64,000 bases of DNA, from positions 310,001 to 374,000 of the forward strand of contig NZ_JBDKWZ010000006.1 in NCBI RefSeq assembly GCF_039710355.1. Reading direction: 5' to 3'. The notes below the pieces were generated by a model. The model ran no database searches. It had not been told where the DNA came from and saw only the letters and a program-made list of their open reading frames with translations. Source of the stretch: Rapidithrix thailandica (GTDB lineage Bacteria; Bacteroidota; Bacteroidia; Cytophagales; Flammeovirgaceae). A program made the position numbers and the translations under genes. Positions 26,701 to 37,600 of the stretch are shown one piece after another (positions within the stretch are counted from its first letter, which is position 1; each line of letters begins with the position of its first letter).

Positions 26701-27310
26701 TGGGGCCAGGGTCAAAGTCTACCGTTCCTTCAAATGCCCCCGTAATATACACATTCCCCTCCGCACCCACTGCGATGGTCTGTCCATAATCATTGCTTAC
26801 TCCTCCCATGGACTTGGCCCAGACAAAATTACCGTCCCCATCCAATTTCTGCACGAAGATGTCATTAGCTCCATTGGAAGTCAGGTTACTACTACCAGGG
26901 CCTGGGTCAAAGTCTACCGTTCCTTGAAAATACCCCGTGGTATACACATTCCCCTCCGAATCCACTGTGATGGCCTGTCCATAATCATTGCTTACTCCTC
27001 CCATGGACTTGGCCCAGACAAAATTACCGTCCCCATCCAATTTCTGCACGAAGATATCATTAGCTCCATTGGAAGTCAGGTTACTACTACCAGGGCCGGG
27101 GTCAAAGTCTACCGTTCCTTGAAAATACCCCGTAGTATACACATTCCCCTCCGAATCCACTGCGATAGTCTGTCCATAATCATTGCTTACTCCTCCCATG
27201 GACTTGGCCCACTGAAAACTTGGTTCCTGGGCTATCAACAAAGTGTTGCATAAGCCAATTGTAAAGCATAATAAAATAAGTTGAATGATTCTTTTGCGTA
27301 ATCCTTTCAT
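23717..27310 (-). CDS. T9SS-exported seven-bladed propeller protein, array copy 1
   Basis: A 1197-residue surface protein. A signal peptide (MKGLRKRIIQ...LLIAQ) is followed by seven SBBP-type repeats of about 65 residues (FVWAKSMGG..., DSEGNVYTTGYFQGTVDFDP, NDIFVQKLDGDGN). A Cys pair domain follows (CDSSYSTDVV...AGCDSV), then two Calx-beta domains (~545-760), a cadherin-like domain, a HYR-like domain, an MBG-like domain and an Ig-like domain. It ends in the ~90-residue CHU_C / T9SS type B sorting domain (LFLPTLFTPNGDRVNDRLIL ... GVIRLAR). The seven repeats imply one closed propeller. The C-terminal half is nearly identical to copy 2, whereas the propellers differ. It is expected to be secreted and anchored by T9SS as an adhesin-like protein. 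Confidence 0.88.
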   Translation of the reverse strand: MKGLRKRIIQLILLCFTIGLCNTLLIAQEPSFQWAKSMGGVSNDYGQTIAVDSEGNVYTTGYFQGTVDFDPGPGSSNLTSNGANDIFVQKLDGDGNFVWAKSMGGVSNDYGQAITVDSEGNVYTTGYFQGTVDFDPGPGSSNLTSNGANDIFVQKLDGDGNFVWAKSMGGVSNDYGQTIAVGAEGNVYITGAFEGTVDFDPGPSSSNLTSNGTNDIFVQKLDGDGNFVWAKSMGGSRYDYGFSIAVDAEGNVYTTGYFQGTVDFDPGPGSSNLTANGANDIFVQKLDGDGNFVWAKSMGRSNSNGGQSIALDPEGNVYTTGYFQGTVDFDPGTSTHHLNANGSIDVFIQKLDGDGNFVWAKSMGGSSNDSGFSIAVDAEGNVYTTGYFSGTVDFDPGGGSSSLSANGYGDIFVQKLDGDGNFVWARSMGGSSDDRGYSIAVDPEGNVYTTGYFQGTVDFDPGTGISNLASIGGVDVFVQKLSQCDSSYSTDVVTAYGSYQWIDGKTYTSSNTTATHTLTNQAGCDSVVTLSLTLLDIELSVDNPAVTEGNSGTGNLRFTVSLSHPAPAGGATVQYATSDGSATAGNDYTPISGTLSFAVGESSKTVELVIFGDEIVEANETVYLTLSNPTGTNVAISGSPGTGTITNDDMAEVTLSDVSGQEDDGVVTVTATLDRAVQGGFIVDVSTIDGTATTSDNDYTALNNHTLAFAGTAGESQTFTVIPTSDSKQEADETLSLRMGNLSGTSLSVAITDQATITILNDDHLPVISPGQVFALGNGIGNGTVIGTVLATDTDAGTSFSNWTILSGNRGDAFAIDPTSGELTLKDINGLDFVTASVYTLTLTVSDGSNTSASQTIEIRDTAAPVPDVASLPEVTGYCEVVASEVTPPTATDNTHGTVTVSSDVSFPITTLGTTIITWSYQDESGNTSSQTQKIVVRASPLAGVTFSDAIYTYDGVVHSLVVEGLSAGASVTYQNNEQTNTGSYMVTASLDPGVASCSSITLTATLTIEKAPQILLFDPIPDKKVGADPVSLYATGGESGLPVTFSVETQPASGVASLTGTTIHIEGPGTVTVTARQEGNENYLPATAVVHVFEIGSSELFLPTLFTPNGDRVNDRLILRGGGNVSSIRFSIFDREGNEVFYSESWEDLSQRGWDGTHKGKEQAQGAYVWVLKGQFTDGSPLKVANKNSGVIRLAR

Positions 27311-27420
27311 TCTTTAGAACTATTAGTACTGGTATCCCATTTACTCTGTCTTATCACCAAAAGCAAAGCCCAACCTATAGGCCCCTTTTTCATGCAAAAA
27401 ACGCCTGAATAGAACAATTC

Positions 27421-27450
27421 ATCCAATTGCTGTCGCAGACAACCCAAATA
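27421..27450. promoter_or_regulatory. Conserved upstream element, array copy 1
   Basis: On the minus strand the sequence is TTTGGGTTGTCTGCGACAGC followed by AATTGGAT. It is conserved upstream of all five array genes (31176, 34580, 38772, 41562) and contains the dyad TGTC-TGC-GACA. Its role is not known. Confidence 0.4.
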
Positions 27451-27471
27451 GGGCGTGAACAACAAAACTCT

Positions 27472-30400
27472 TTACCTGGCCAAGCGGATGACGCCTGAAT
27501 TTTTGTTGGCTACCTTTAAGGAGCTGCCATCGGTAAACTGCCCTTTCAGCACCCATACATAGGCGCCTTGGGCTTGTTCTTTCCCCTTATGCGTACCGTC
27601 CCAGCCTCTTTGGGAGAGCTCCTCCCAGCTTTCCGAATGAAACACCTCATTGCCTTCACGGTCGAAAATACTGAAACGGATGCTGGACACATTCCCTCCG
27701 CCCCGCAGGATCAAACGGTCATTCACCCGGTCGCCGTTCGGAGTGAACAAAGTCGGCAAAAACAGTTCACTGGAACCGATCTCAAAAACGTGTACCACCG
27801 CTGTTGCCGGCAGGTAATTTTCGTTCCCCTCCTGGCGGGCCGTAACCGTAACCGTTCCCGCGCCTTCAATATGAATGGTAGTACCCGTTAAACTCGCCAC
27901 ACCCGAGGCGGGTTGGGTTTCAATCGAAAAGATCACTGGCAAACCTGAACTGCCTCCGGTAGCTTCCAGTTGGAAGGGATTCTGGGCGATGGTTTTGTCC
28001 GGGATCTCCGTAAAAATAATTTCCTGGGGTGCTTTTTCAATGGTCAAAGTAGCCGTTAAGGTGACCGGAGAACAGCTGGCCACACCCGGGTCCAGCATAG
28101 CGTTGACCGTGTAACTCCCGGCATTCGTCTGCTCATTGTTTTGATAAGTCACCGAGGCCCCAGCCGGAAGGCCTTCCACCACAAGGCTCCGCTCAGAACC
28201 ATCGTAGGTATAGCTGGCATCCGAAAACGTGACCCCGGCCAGAGGAGAAGGGTTGACCACTATCTTTTGGGTTTGGGTGAAAGTGTTCCCACTCTCGTCT
28301 TGGTACGACCAGGTGATCAGGGTAGTTCCCAGAGTTGTCACCGGAAAGCTGGCATCCGAACTCACCGTGACTTTTCCATGCGTATTATCCGTAGCTGTAG
28401 GCGGGGTAACCTCCGAGGCCACGACTTCACAATACCCCGTCACTTCCGGCAAGCTAGCGACATCCGGTACGGGCGCTGCCGTATCCCTGATCTCAATGGT
28501 GTGCGAGGCACTGGTGTTGTTTCCGTCACTGACCGTGAGGGTGAGGGTATAGACAGAAGCCGTCACAAAATCCAACCCGTTGATATCCTTCAAAGTTAAC
28601 TCCCCACTGGTAGGGTCAATGGCAAAGGCATCCCCCCGGTTCCCGCTCAGGATGGTCCAGTTGGAAAAGGAAGTCCCTGCATCCGTATCCGTGGCCAACA
28701 CCGTTCCGATCACAGTACCGTTGCCAATGCCATTGCCTAAGGTAAACATCTGTCCCGGAGAAATTACCGGAAGGTGGTCGTCATTCAATATCGTAATCGT
28801 GGCCTGATCTGTAATCGCGACAGACAAAGAGGTGCCTGACAGATTACCCATCCGGAGCGATAAGGTCTCATCCGCTTCCTGTTTACTGTCCGGTGTGGGA
28901 ATGACGGTAAACGTCTGTGTTTCCCCTGCAGTTCCGGCAAACGTCAAGGTATGGTTGTTCAAAGCCGTATAATCGTTATCGCTTGTGGTAGCAGTGCCGT
29001 CTATTGTACTTACATCCACGGTGAATCCGCCTTGTACCGCTCGGTCCAAGGTAGCCGTCACGGTAACGACTCCGTCATCTTCCTGGCCCGATGCATCGCT
29101 AAGGGTGACTTCGGCCGTATCGTCATTGGTAATGGTTCCGGTGCCCGGGCTGCCTGAAATGGCAACATTGGTTCCGGTAGGATTGCTCAGGGTAAGGTAT
29201 ACGGTTTCATTGGCTTCAACGATTTCATCCCCAAAAATGACAAGCTCTACCGTTTTGCTGCTTTCTCCTACGGCAAAGCTGAGGGTACCTGAAATGGGGG
29301 TGTAATCATTGCCTGCGGTAGCCGAACCATCCGAGGTCGCATATTGCACCGTTGCTCCTCCGGCCGGTGCCGGGTGAGACAAAGAGACTGTAAACCTTAA
29401 ATTACCGGTTCCACTGTTGCCTTCCGTAACCGCAGGATTATCCACCGACAGTTCAATATCCAAAAGCGTAAGGGAAAGGGTCACCACCGAATCACAACCC
29501 GCCTGGTTGGTCAGGGTATGGGTGGCCGTAGTATTGGAAGACGTATAGGTTTTGCCGTCTATCCACTGATAACTGCCATAAGCCGTGACCACATCCGTGC
29601 TATAACTTGGATAACATTGCGCGAGTTTCTGAATAAAAATAGTTCCTTCCCCTGAATTCAGGTTGCTGATACCAGTTCCGGGGTCAAAGTCAACGGTTTC
29701 TTGAAAATACCCCGTGGTATAAATACTCCCTTTCTGATCCAGGAATATGGCTCGGCCGGTATCATAACTATTTCCCCCCATGGATTTGGCCCAGACAAAA
29801 TTGCCGTCCCCGTCCAGCTTCTGAATGAAGATATCAAAATCTCCCTTAGCACTTAAGTGATGGGTACCAGTCCCGGGATTAAAGTCAACGGTTTCTTGAA
29901 ACCTTCCCGTGGTATACACATTATTTTCCGAATCTACCGCTATGGAATAACCAAGATCATCACTACCTCCTCCCATGGATTTAGCCCAGACAAAATTACC
30001 CTCCCGGTCCAGCTTCTGAATGAAGATATCATAAGCTCCCTTAGTACTTAAGGGATGGGTACCAGCCCCAGGGTCAAAGTCTGCCGTTGTTTTAAAATAC
30101 CCTGTAGTATAGACATTGCCTTCCGAGTCTACCGCTATGGATTGGCCAACATCACTATCATCTCCCCCCATGGATTTGGCCCAGACAAAATTGCCCTCCC
30201 GGTCCAGCTTCTGCACAAAGATGTCAGTATAATATCCCTTAGCACTTAAGTTGTGGGTACCAGCCCCGGGATCAAAGTCTGTGGTTCCAGTAAAATACCC
30301 TGTAATATAGATATTGCCTTCCGAATCCAGAGCGATGGATTGGCCATCATTACTATTACTCCCCCCCATGGATTTGGCCCAGACAAAATTGCCGTCCCGG

Positions 30401-31065
30401 TCCAGCTTCTGAATGAAGATATCTCTAGCCCCCTTAGCACTGAGGTTATGGGTACCAGCCCCGGGGTCAAAGTCTGCCGTTTCACTAAAATACCCTATAG
30501 TATACACATTGTCTTCCGCATCCACCATCATAGAATAGCCACCATCATTACTACTCCCCCCCATGGATTTGGCCCAGACAAAATTGCCCTCCCGATCCAG
30601 CTTCTGAATGAAGATATCTCTAGCCCCCTTAGCACTGAGGTTATGGATACCAGCCCCGGGGTCAAAATCAACGGTTCCTTGAAAATAGCCCGTGGTATAG
30701 ACATTGCCTTCCGAATCTACCACTATAGAATAACCATAATCAAAATTACTTCCTCCCATGGATTTGGCCCAGACAAAATTGCCCTCCCGGTCTAATTTCT
30801 GCACGAAGATGTCATAAGCTCCCTTAGGACTGAGATCATGGGTACCAGTACCAGGGTCAAAATCAACGGTTCCTTGAAAATAGCCCGTGGTATACATATT
30901 GCCTTCCGAATCTACCACTATGGATTGGCTAACAGCATTACCTCCTTTCCCCACGGACTTGGCCCACTGAAAGTGTAATTCCTGGGCTATCAACAAGGTG
31001 TTGCATAAGCCAATTGTAAAGCATAATATAATAAGCTGAATGATTCTTTTGCGTAATCCTTTCAT
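27472..31065 (-). CDS. T9SS-exported seven-bladed propeller protein, array copy 2
   Basis: Length (1197 residues) and domain order are the same as copy 1: signal peptide, seven SBBP repeats, Cys-pair domain, two Calx-beta domains, cadherin-like, HYR-like, MBG-like, Ig-like and CHU_C sorting domain. The propeller repeats have diverged strongly (for example HNLSAKGARDIFIQKLDREG instead of SNLTSNGANDIFVQKLDGDG). The region from the Cys-pair domain to the end differs from copy 1 by few residues, mainly near the Ig-like domain (IFTEIPDKTIAQNPFQLEAT). This mosaic is what repeated unequal crossing-over or gene conversion would produce. Confidence 0.88.
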   Translation of the reverse strand: MKGLRKRIIQLIILCFTIGLCNTLLIAQELHFQWAKSVGKGGNAVSQSIVVDSEGNMYTTGYFQGTVDFDPGTGTHDLSPKGAYDIFVQKLDREGNFVWAKSMGGSNFDYGYSIVVDSEGNVYTTGYFQGTVDFDPGAGIHNLSAKGARDIFIQKLDREGNFVWAKSMGGSSNDGGYSMMVDAEDNVYTIGYFSETADFDPGAGTHNLSAKGARDIFIQKLDRDGNFVWAKSMGGSNSNDGQSIALDSEGNIYITGYFTGTTDFDPGAGTHNLSAKGYYTDIFVQKLDREGNFVWAKSMGGDDSDVGQSIAVDSEGNVYTTGYFKTTADFDPGAGTHPLSTKGAYDIFIQKLDREGNFVWAKSMGGGSDDLGYSIAVDSENNVYTTGRFQETVDFNPGTGTHHLSAKGDFDIFIQKLDGDGNFVWAKSMGGNSYDTGRAIFLDQKGSIYTTGYFQETVDFDPGTGISNLNSGEGTIFIQKLAQCYPSYSTDVVTAYGSYQWIDGKTYTSSNTTATHTLTNQAGCDSVVTLSLTLLDIELSVDNPAVTEGNSGTGNLRFTVSLSHPAPAGGATVQYATSDGSATAGNDYTPISGTLSFAVGESSKTVELVIFGDEIVEANETVYLTLSNPTGTNVAISGSPGTGTITNDDTAEVTLSDASGQEDDGVVTVTATLDRAVQGGFTVDVSTIDGTATTSDNDYTALNNHTLTFAGTAGETQTFTVIPTPDSKQEADETLSLRMGNLSGTSLSVAITDQATITILNDDHLPVISPGQMFTLGNGIGNGTVIGTVLATDTDAGTSFSNWTILSGNRGDAFAIDPTSGELTLKDINGLDFVTASVYTLTLTVSDGNNTSASHTIEIRDTAAPVPDVASLPEVTGYCEVVASEVTPPTATDNTHGKVTVSSDASFPVTTLGTTLITWSYQDESGNTFTQTQKIVVNPSPLAGVTFSDASYTYDGSERSLVVEGLPAGASVTYQNNEQTNAGSYTVNAMLDPGVASCSPVTLTATLTIEKAPQEIIFTEIPDKTIAQNPFQLEATGGSSGLPVIFSIETQPASGVASLTGTTIHIEGAGTVTVTARQEGNENYLPATAVVHVFEIGSSELFLPTLFTPNGDRVNDRLILRGGGNVSSIRFSIFDREGNEVFHSESWEELSQRGWDGTHKGKEQAQGAYVWVLKGQFTDGSSLKVANKNSGVIRLAR

Positions 31066-31175
31066 TCTTTAAAACTATTAGTACTGGTATCCCATTTATT
31101 CTGTCTTATCACCAAAAGCAAAGCCCAACCTATAGGCCCTTTTTCATGCAAAAAACGTTTGAATAGAACAATTTA

Positions 31176-31205
31176 TCCAATTGCTGTCGCAGACAACCCA
31201 AATAG
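31176..31205. promoter_or_regulatory. Conserved upstream element, array copy 2
   Basis: Same element as at 27421-27450, identical over the GGGTTGTCTGCGACAGCAA core on the minus strand. Confidence 0.4.
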
Positions 31206-31225
31206 GGCGTGAACAACAAAACTCT

Positions 31226-34200
31226 TTACCTGGCCAAGCGGATGACGCCTGAATTTTTGTTGGCTACCTTTAAAGGGCTGCCATCGGTAAATTGCCCTTT
31301 CAGCACCCATACATAGGCGCCTTGGGCTTGTTCTTTCCCCTTATGCGTACCGTCCCAGCCTCTTTGAGAGAGATCCTCCCAGCTTTCCGAATGAAACACC
31401 TCATTGCCTTCACGGTCGAAAATACTGAAACGGATGCTGGACACATTCCCTCCGCCCCGCAGGATCAAACGGTCATTCACCCGGTCACCGTTCGGACTGA
31501 ACAAAGTCGGCAAAAACAGTTCACTGGAACCGATCTCAAAAACGTGCACCACCGCTGTTGCCGGCAGGTAATTTTCGTTCCCCTCCTGGTGGGCCGTAAC
31601 CGTAACCGTTCCCGGGCCTTCAATATGAATCGTAGTACCTGTTAAACTCGCCACACCCGAGGCGGGTTGGGTCTCTACCGAAAAGGTAACCGGTAAACCC
31701 GATTCTCCACCCGTTGCATAAAGGGAAACCGGATCTCCTCCAACTTTCTTATCAGGTATGGGATCAAAGAGAAGGATTTGAGGTGCTTTTTCAATGGTTA
31801 AGGTAGCCGTCAATGTAACCGGAGGACAACTGGATACTCCCGGATCCAACATAGCGTTGACCGTGTAGCTCCCGACATTCGTCTGCTCATTGTTCTGATA
31901 AGTCACCGAGGCCCCGGCTGGCAGGCCTTCTACCACCAGGCTGTGCACTGCACCGTCATAGGGATAGTTGGCATCCGAGAAGGTAACTTTGGCCAGGGGA
32001 GAAGGATTGACCACAATATTTTGGGTTTGGGTGGCAGTGTTCCCACTTTCGTCTTCAAAGGTCCAGGTGATGATTGTGGTTCCCAGGGTTGTTATCGGGA
32101 AACTGGCATCAGAACTCACCGAGACTTTTCCATGAGTATTATCGGAGGCTGTAGGTGAGGTGAGCTCGGAAGCTAGTACCTGACAAAAACCTGTCACTTC
32201 GGGCAAGTTGGCCACATCGGGTACAGGTGCTGCTGTATCTTTGATTTCAATCGTTTCTGATGTACTGGTATTGTTTCCGTCACTGACTGTGAGGGTGAGG
32301 GTGTAGACAGAAGCGGTCACAAAGTCCAGTCTGTTGATGTCTTTCAGGGTGAGTTCCCCGGTGGCAGGGTCAATGGCGAAGGCATCTCCCCGGTTCCCGC
32401 TCAAGATGGACCAATTGGAAAAGGAAGTCCCAGCGTCAGCATCAGTGGCCAAAACGGTACCCAAGACAGTGCCGTTGTCAATGCCATTGCCTAAGGTAAA
32501 CACCTGTCCCGGAGAAATGATGGGCAGGTGGTCGTCATTGATGATGGTTCCGATTCCTGGGCTGCCTGTAATGACGACATTGGTTCCGGTAGCATCACTT
32601 AAGGTAAGGTATACGGTTTCATCGGCTTCAACAATTTCATCTCCATAAATGACAAGCCCAATGGTTTTGGTAGTTTCTCCTACGGCAAAGTTGAGGGTAC
32701 CGGCACTGGGGATGTAATCACTGCTTGCGGTAGCCGAACCATCCGAGGTGGCATATTGCACCGATGCTCCTCCGGCCGGTGCGGGGTGGGACAAAGAGAC
32801 TTCAAAGGTCATATGGGCCGTCCCGCTGTTGCCTTCTGTGAGCACAGGATTATCCACCGAAACTTCAATATCCAAAAGCGTGAGGGAAAGAGTGACCACA
32901 GAATCACAACCCGCCTCGTTAATGAGGGTATGGGTAGCGGTATGGTTAGAAGCAGTGTAAGTATTGCCATCAATCCATTGGTAACTTCCGTAGGCGGTGA
33001 CCACATCTTTGCTAAAACTTGGGTCACATTGCCCGAGTTTCTGTACAAAGATATCGCTAAATCCCTTAGCACTGAGGTTATGGGTATCAGTCCCGGGGTC
33101 AAAGTCAATTGTTCCGTAAAAAGGCCCTGTGGTATAGACATTATTTTCCGAATCCAGGGCTATAGAATTACCTTCATCTTTACCACTCCCTCCCATGGAA
33201 ATGGCCCAGACAAAATTGCCCTCCTGGTCCAGTTTCTGGATAAAAATATCTTCACTTCCATTAACAGTTAGGTTATGGGAACCAGCCCCCGGATCAAAGT
33301 CAGCGGTTCCGTAAAAACCCCCTGTAATATACACATTGCCATCGGAATCCAGGGCGATGGAATAGCCACTTTCATAACCACTTCCCCCCATGGATTTAGC
33401 CCAGACAAAATTGCCCTCCCGGTCCAGCTTCTGCACAAAGATATCTCCAGTCCCCTTAGCACTGAGGTTATGGATGCCAGTACCAGGGTCAAAGTCAACT
33501 GTTCCGTAAAAACTCCCTGTAATATACACATTGCCATCGGAATCCAGGGCGATGGAATAGCCAGTATCATCATAACCACTTCCTCCCGTGGATTTAGCCC
33601 AGACAAAATTGCCCTCCTGGTCCAGCTTCTGCACAAAGATATCGCTATATTCCTCAGCACTGAGGTTATGGATACCAGTACCAGGGTCAAAGTCAACAGT
33701 CCCTTGAAAATATCCCGTGGTATAGACATTACCTTCTGAATCTAAGGCGATGGCTTGGCCAATAGCACTATCACTTCCTCCCATGGATTTAGCCCAGACA
33801 AAATTGCCCTCCTGATCCAGTTTCTGCACAAAGATATCTCCAGACCCCTTAGCACTGAGGTTATGGGTACCAGGCCCAGGGTCAAAGTCAACCGTTCCAC
33901 TAAAATACCCTGTGGTATACACATTGCCATCGGAATCCAGGGCTATAGAATTACCTTCATCTTTACCACTCTCTCCCATGGAAATGGCCCAGACAAAATT
34001 GCCCTCCTGGTCCAGTTTCTGCACAAAAATATCATAACTTCCCTTAGCACTGAGGTCATGGATACCAGTACCAGGGTCAAAGTCAACCGTTCCACTAAAA
34101 TACCCTGTGGTATACACATTGCCATCGGAATCCAGGGCGATGGATTTGCCTTGGTCATGAATACCCCCCCCCCATGGATTTGGCCCAGACAAAGTTGCCT

Positions 34201-34481
34201 TCCCGGTCCAGCTTCTGAATGAAGATATCACTATATCCCATAGCATTGAGGTTATGGATACCAGTTCCGGGGTCAAAGTCAACAGTTCCGTAAAAATACC
34301 CTGTGGTATACACATTGCCATCGGAATCCAGGGCGATGGATTTGCCATAATCATAACTACTCCCCCCCATGGATTTGGCCCATTGAAAGTTTAATTCCTG
34401 GGCTATCAGCAAAGTGTTGCACAAGCCGATCGTGAAGCAAAATAAAATAACCTGAATAATTCTTTTGCGTAATCCTTTCAT
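31226..34481 (-). pseudogene. T9SS propeller protein, array copy 3, frameshifted at a G10 tract
   Basis: With 10 G residues (34164-34173) the reading frame from 34481 stops at 34155 after 108 residues (SMGGGYS, stop). With 9 G residues it would read SMGGGIHDQGKSIALD and run on for about 1084 residues to 31226. The reconstructed protein has a signal peptide, seven SBBP repeats, the Cys-pair domain, one Calx-beta domain (copies 1 and 2 have two), cadherin-like, HYR-like, MBG-like and Ig-like domains and an intact CHU_C sorting domain. Everything apart from the tract is well preserved, so this is more likely an OFF phase of a contingency gene than a dead gene. A sequencing error in the homopolymer is also possible. 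Confidence 0.8.
34164..34173. repeat. Homopolymer C10 (G10 in the gene)
   Basis: This ten-base tract lies in the Gly-Gly codons of the second propeller repeat of array copy 3. The equivalent positions in other repeats have 5-7 bases. It sets the reading frame of the gene at 31226-34481. Confidence 0.85.
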
Positions 34482-34579
34482 TCTTTCGCAAGATTAGTAT
34501 CCTATTTTTCCTGTATTATCACCAAAAGCAAAGCCCAACGGTCCTTTTTCATGCGAAAAACGCAGGAAAAGAACAATTT

Positions 34580-34610
34580 TTCCAATTGCTGTCGCAGACA
34601 ACCGTATTTG
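34580..34610. promoter_or_regulatory. Conserved upstream element between array copies 4 and 3
   Basis: Same GTTGTCTGCGACAGCAATTGG core (minus strand) as at 27421, here upstream of copy 3. Confidence 0.4.
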
Positions 34611-34637
34611 GGCGTGAACAACCGGTGTGACTATGAT

Positions 34638-37600
34638 TTACCTGGCCAAGCGGATAATCCCGGAGTCTTTGTTGGCAATGGATAAGGGAGTTCCATTGGT
34701 GAACTGGCCTTTCAAGGTCCATATGTAGGTGCCTTGGGGTTGCTTTTTGCCCTCGCTGGTGCCATCCCATCCTGAGCGAGAAAGTTCCTCCCAATTATCC
34801 GAATGAAATACTTCTTTGCCTTCCCTGTCAAAAATGCGGAAGCTGATGCTGGCCACATTGCCACCCCCCCGCAGGATAAAGCGATCGTTCATTTGGTCGC
34901 CATTTGGGCTGAACAGGGTCGGCAGAAACAGCTCATTGGCAGTGATTTCAAAAGTTTGAGTCACACGTTGGGCTTCAGAAAATATATCATTTCCCTCCTG
35001 ACGGGCCGTAACCGTGACGGTTCCCACACCTTCAATAATAATTGTATTGCCTGTTAAAGAAGCCACTCCTGAGGTAGGTTGGGTTTCGATCGAAAAGGAA
35101 ACCGGTAGACCCGATTCACCGCCTGTTGCCTGTAGTGTGACGGGATTCGCCCCTACTTTCTTATCAGGTAAAGGAGAAAACAGAATGGTTTGAGGAACCT
35201 TTAGAAAGGTGACAGTAGCAGTACCCAAAGCCTTATTACCGCTAAGATCCGTCACGGTAAGGGTAACCGGTGTGGATGGTGTTTTGGGAATTTCAAAACT
35301 AGAGATGTCCAGGGTTCTGCTGGCTATTCCACAGTTATCACTGCTGCCGTTATCCATATCGTCCACAGTAATAGTGGCTTGTCCGTTAGTATTCAACTGT
35401 ACCGTGATATCTTTGACCAGCACTGTAGGAGGAGTCACATCTTCGACAGTCACCATAGCAGTACACGAACCGGTATTTCCATTTACATCGGTAACGGTAA
35501 GGGTTACTTGATTACTTCCTATCTTGCTGCAATCGAAACTTGTTTTATCTAATGCCATGGAGGCAATGCCATAGTTATCTGAAGACCCATGGTCGATTTG
35601 AGAGGCTTCAATAGTGGCCATTCCGTTGGCATCCAAGGATACCGTAATATTCTGACAGAGGACTTGTGTAACACTGCCATCATAGTCCATGCTGAACCGG
35701 GGAGCGGCCGTGTTTCCATTAGTGGCTGCATCTTGGGCTACATTGGCTGGCACGTCTACGGTTACGGTTCCGTCAGAAGCCGGGGTAATCAAAGCCGTGT
35801 AAACAGAAGCACTGGTTGCCGTAAAATCACTGGCTGTACCATTACCGACAGTAAGATCGCTAATTGCAAATCCTGTTACATCTTCTGAGAAAGTGAAAGT
35901 GGCTGTAAAAGCACCATCGGTTGGAGAAGTAGCCCCACTGGTAATTGTAACTGTCGGGCTTGTCATATCTGCATGGATACTGAATGGAGAGGCAGCGGTA
36001 TTATCAGCTCCTCCAGCATCCCGAGCTACGCCAGCGGCAATATCTACGGTAACCTGTCCATCCGTGGTTGGTGTAATGGTGGCGGTGTAAACCGATGGAC
36101 TGACTGCATTGAAATCACTGGCTGTACCATTATTTATGGAAATATCTCCTATTTCAAAACCAGTGACAGCTTCATTAAAAGTAATGGTTACATGAAATGT
36201 GTTGGTTGGGGAAGTAGCTGTGCTGGTAATGGAAACAGCTGGTGCTACCGGGCTGGTAATTACAGTAGTCCTATTATCAATATCGCTCCGCCCTCCATCG
36301 CTTACTTCCAGGGTAAAGGTGCATGTCTCCGTATCGCCAAGGGCAACCCTATTGTCTGTCGGGTTAAAAACAAGTGCTCTTAAACTAGCCTGCAGGCTGG
36401 TGGCATCGGTAATGGCTAATACATAAGGCCCTGTTCCTGTTAATCCTGCTCCGGTGAGTATTCCTTTGGCATTGTCATCCAAAGTAATAGTAGCGGATAC
36501 ATTGTCTCCATTGGGATCTTGAACGGTAATAGCCGCGAACGGATTGATGGAGGCCTTGTCATTTATGGTTTGGTTGGTTACCGCCCCAGTAACTACCGGT
36601 GCTACAAGAGAGTATTCAATAATTTCATTACCCATGGTACCTACCACAAACATTTTCGTACCATCAACATTGAAAACAAGTGATTTAGGATGTCTTTCCT
36701 GCGCCACAACAGAGAATCGCTCCAAATCCCCGGCATAGGTGGCTGTGGACACATCGAAGGGAGTGGAAAGTGAATATTCGTTGATATCATCCCCCGAGGT
36801 CCCTACCGCAAACATTTTGGTCCCATCATGATTAAAAGCAAGAGAAGTGGGGGATGTTTCCTGTGCAGAAACTGAAAATCGCTGACTATCGCCTGCATAG
36901 ATAGCAGTGGATACATCAAAAGCAGTACTCAAGCTATATTCATAAATATCTTGCTTATTTCTTTCCAAAACAAACATCTTGGTGCCATCATGGCTAAAAG
37001 CTAGAGAGTGAGGGGAGCTTACCTGTGCGGCCAGTGAAAACCGTTGGCTATCGCCTGCATAGGTGGCTGTGGATACATCAAATGGGGTACTTAATTGGTA
37101 TTCTTTCACATCTCTCCCATCGTGTCCTAACACAAACATTTTGGAACCATCGGTATTAAAAAGAAAAGAAACCGGGTTTTTTTCTTGTGCCGCTACCGAA
37201 AACTTCTCATCATCTCCGGCATAGACCGCTGTGGATACATCAAATGGGATACTTAACAGATATTCCTTAATATCTTTCCCTACTCCTCCTAATACAAACA
37301 TCTTGGTCCCATCATGATTAAATGAAAGGGAATTAGCAAAATGATTCTCATTGCCTATAGAAAAACAATCTTCATCGCCAGCAAAAATAGCATTGGAAAT
37401 ATCGTAAGCCCCTGGAATGGTATTGATAAAATTTGTTTTTGTAAGTGTTCTGGAACAGCCGTCCAAATCAGTGACAGTCAGGCTTACCTCATAGACTCCT
37501 TCGGTGGTATAGGTATGTGTTGGGTTTTGAGTATTGGAAGTTGATCCATCCCCAAAATTCCATTTCCAACTAGTCAATGGCGCTCCGGATGCCGTAGCAT

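Noticed and set aside
26300..27253. Long plus-strand open frame (317 aa) opposite the propeller repeats
   Set aside because: It follows the 195-bp repeat period of the real minus-strand gene and has no signal peptide or family signature. Similar antisense frames occur over copies 2, 3 and 5 (for example 39897-41267).
27311..27395. Possible leader peptide upstream of array copy 1 (MKKGPIGWALLLVIRQ, stop overlapping the next ATG)
   Set aside because: In array copy 2 the same leader has a one-base difference that gives MKKGL and a stop, so the frame is not conserved. The conservation is at DNA level.
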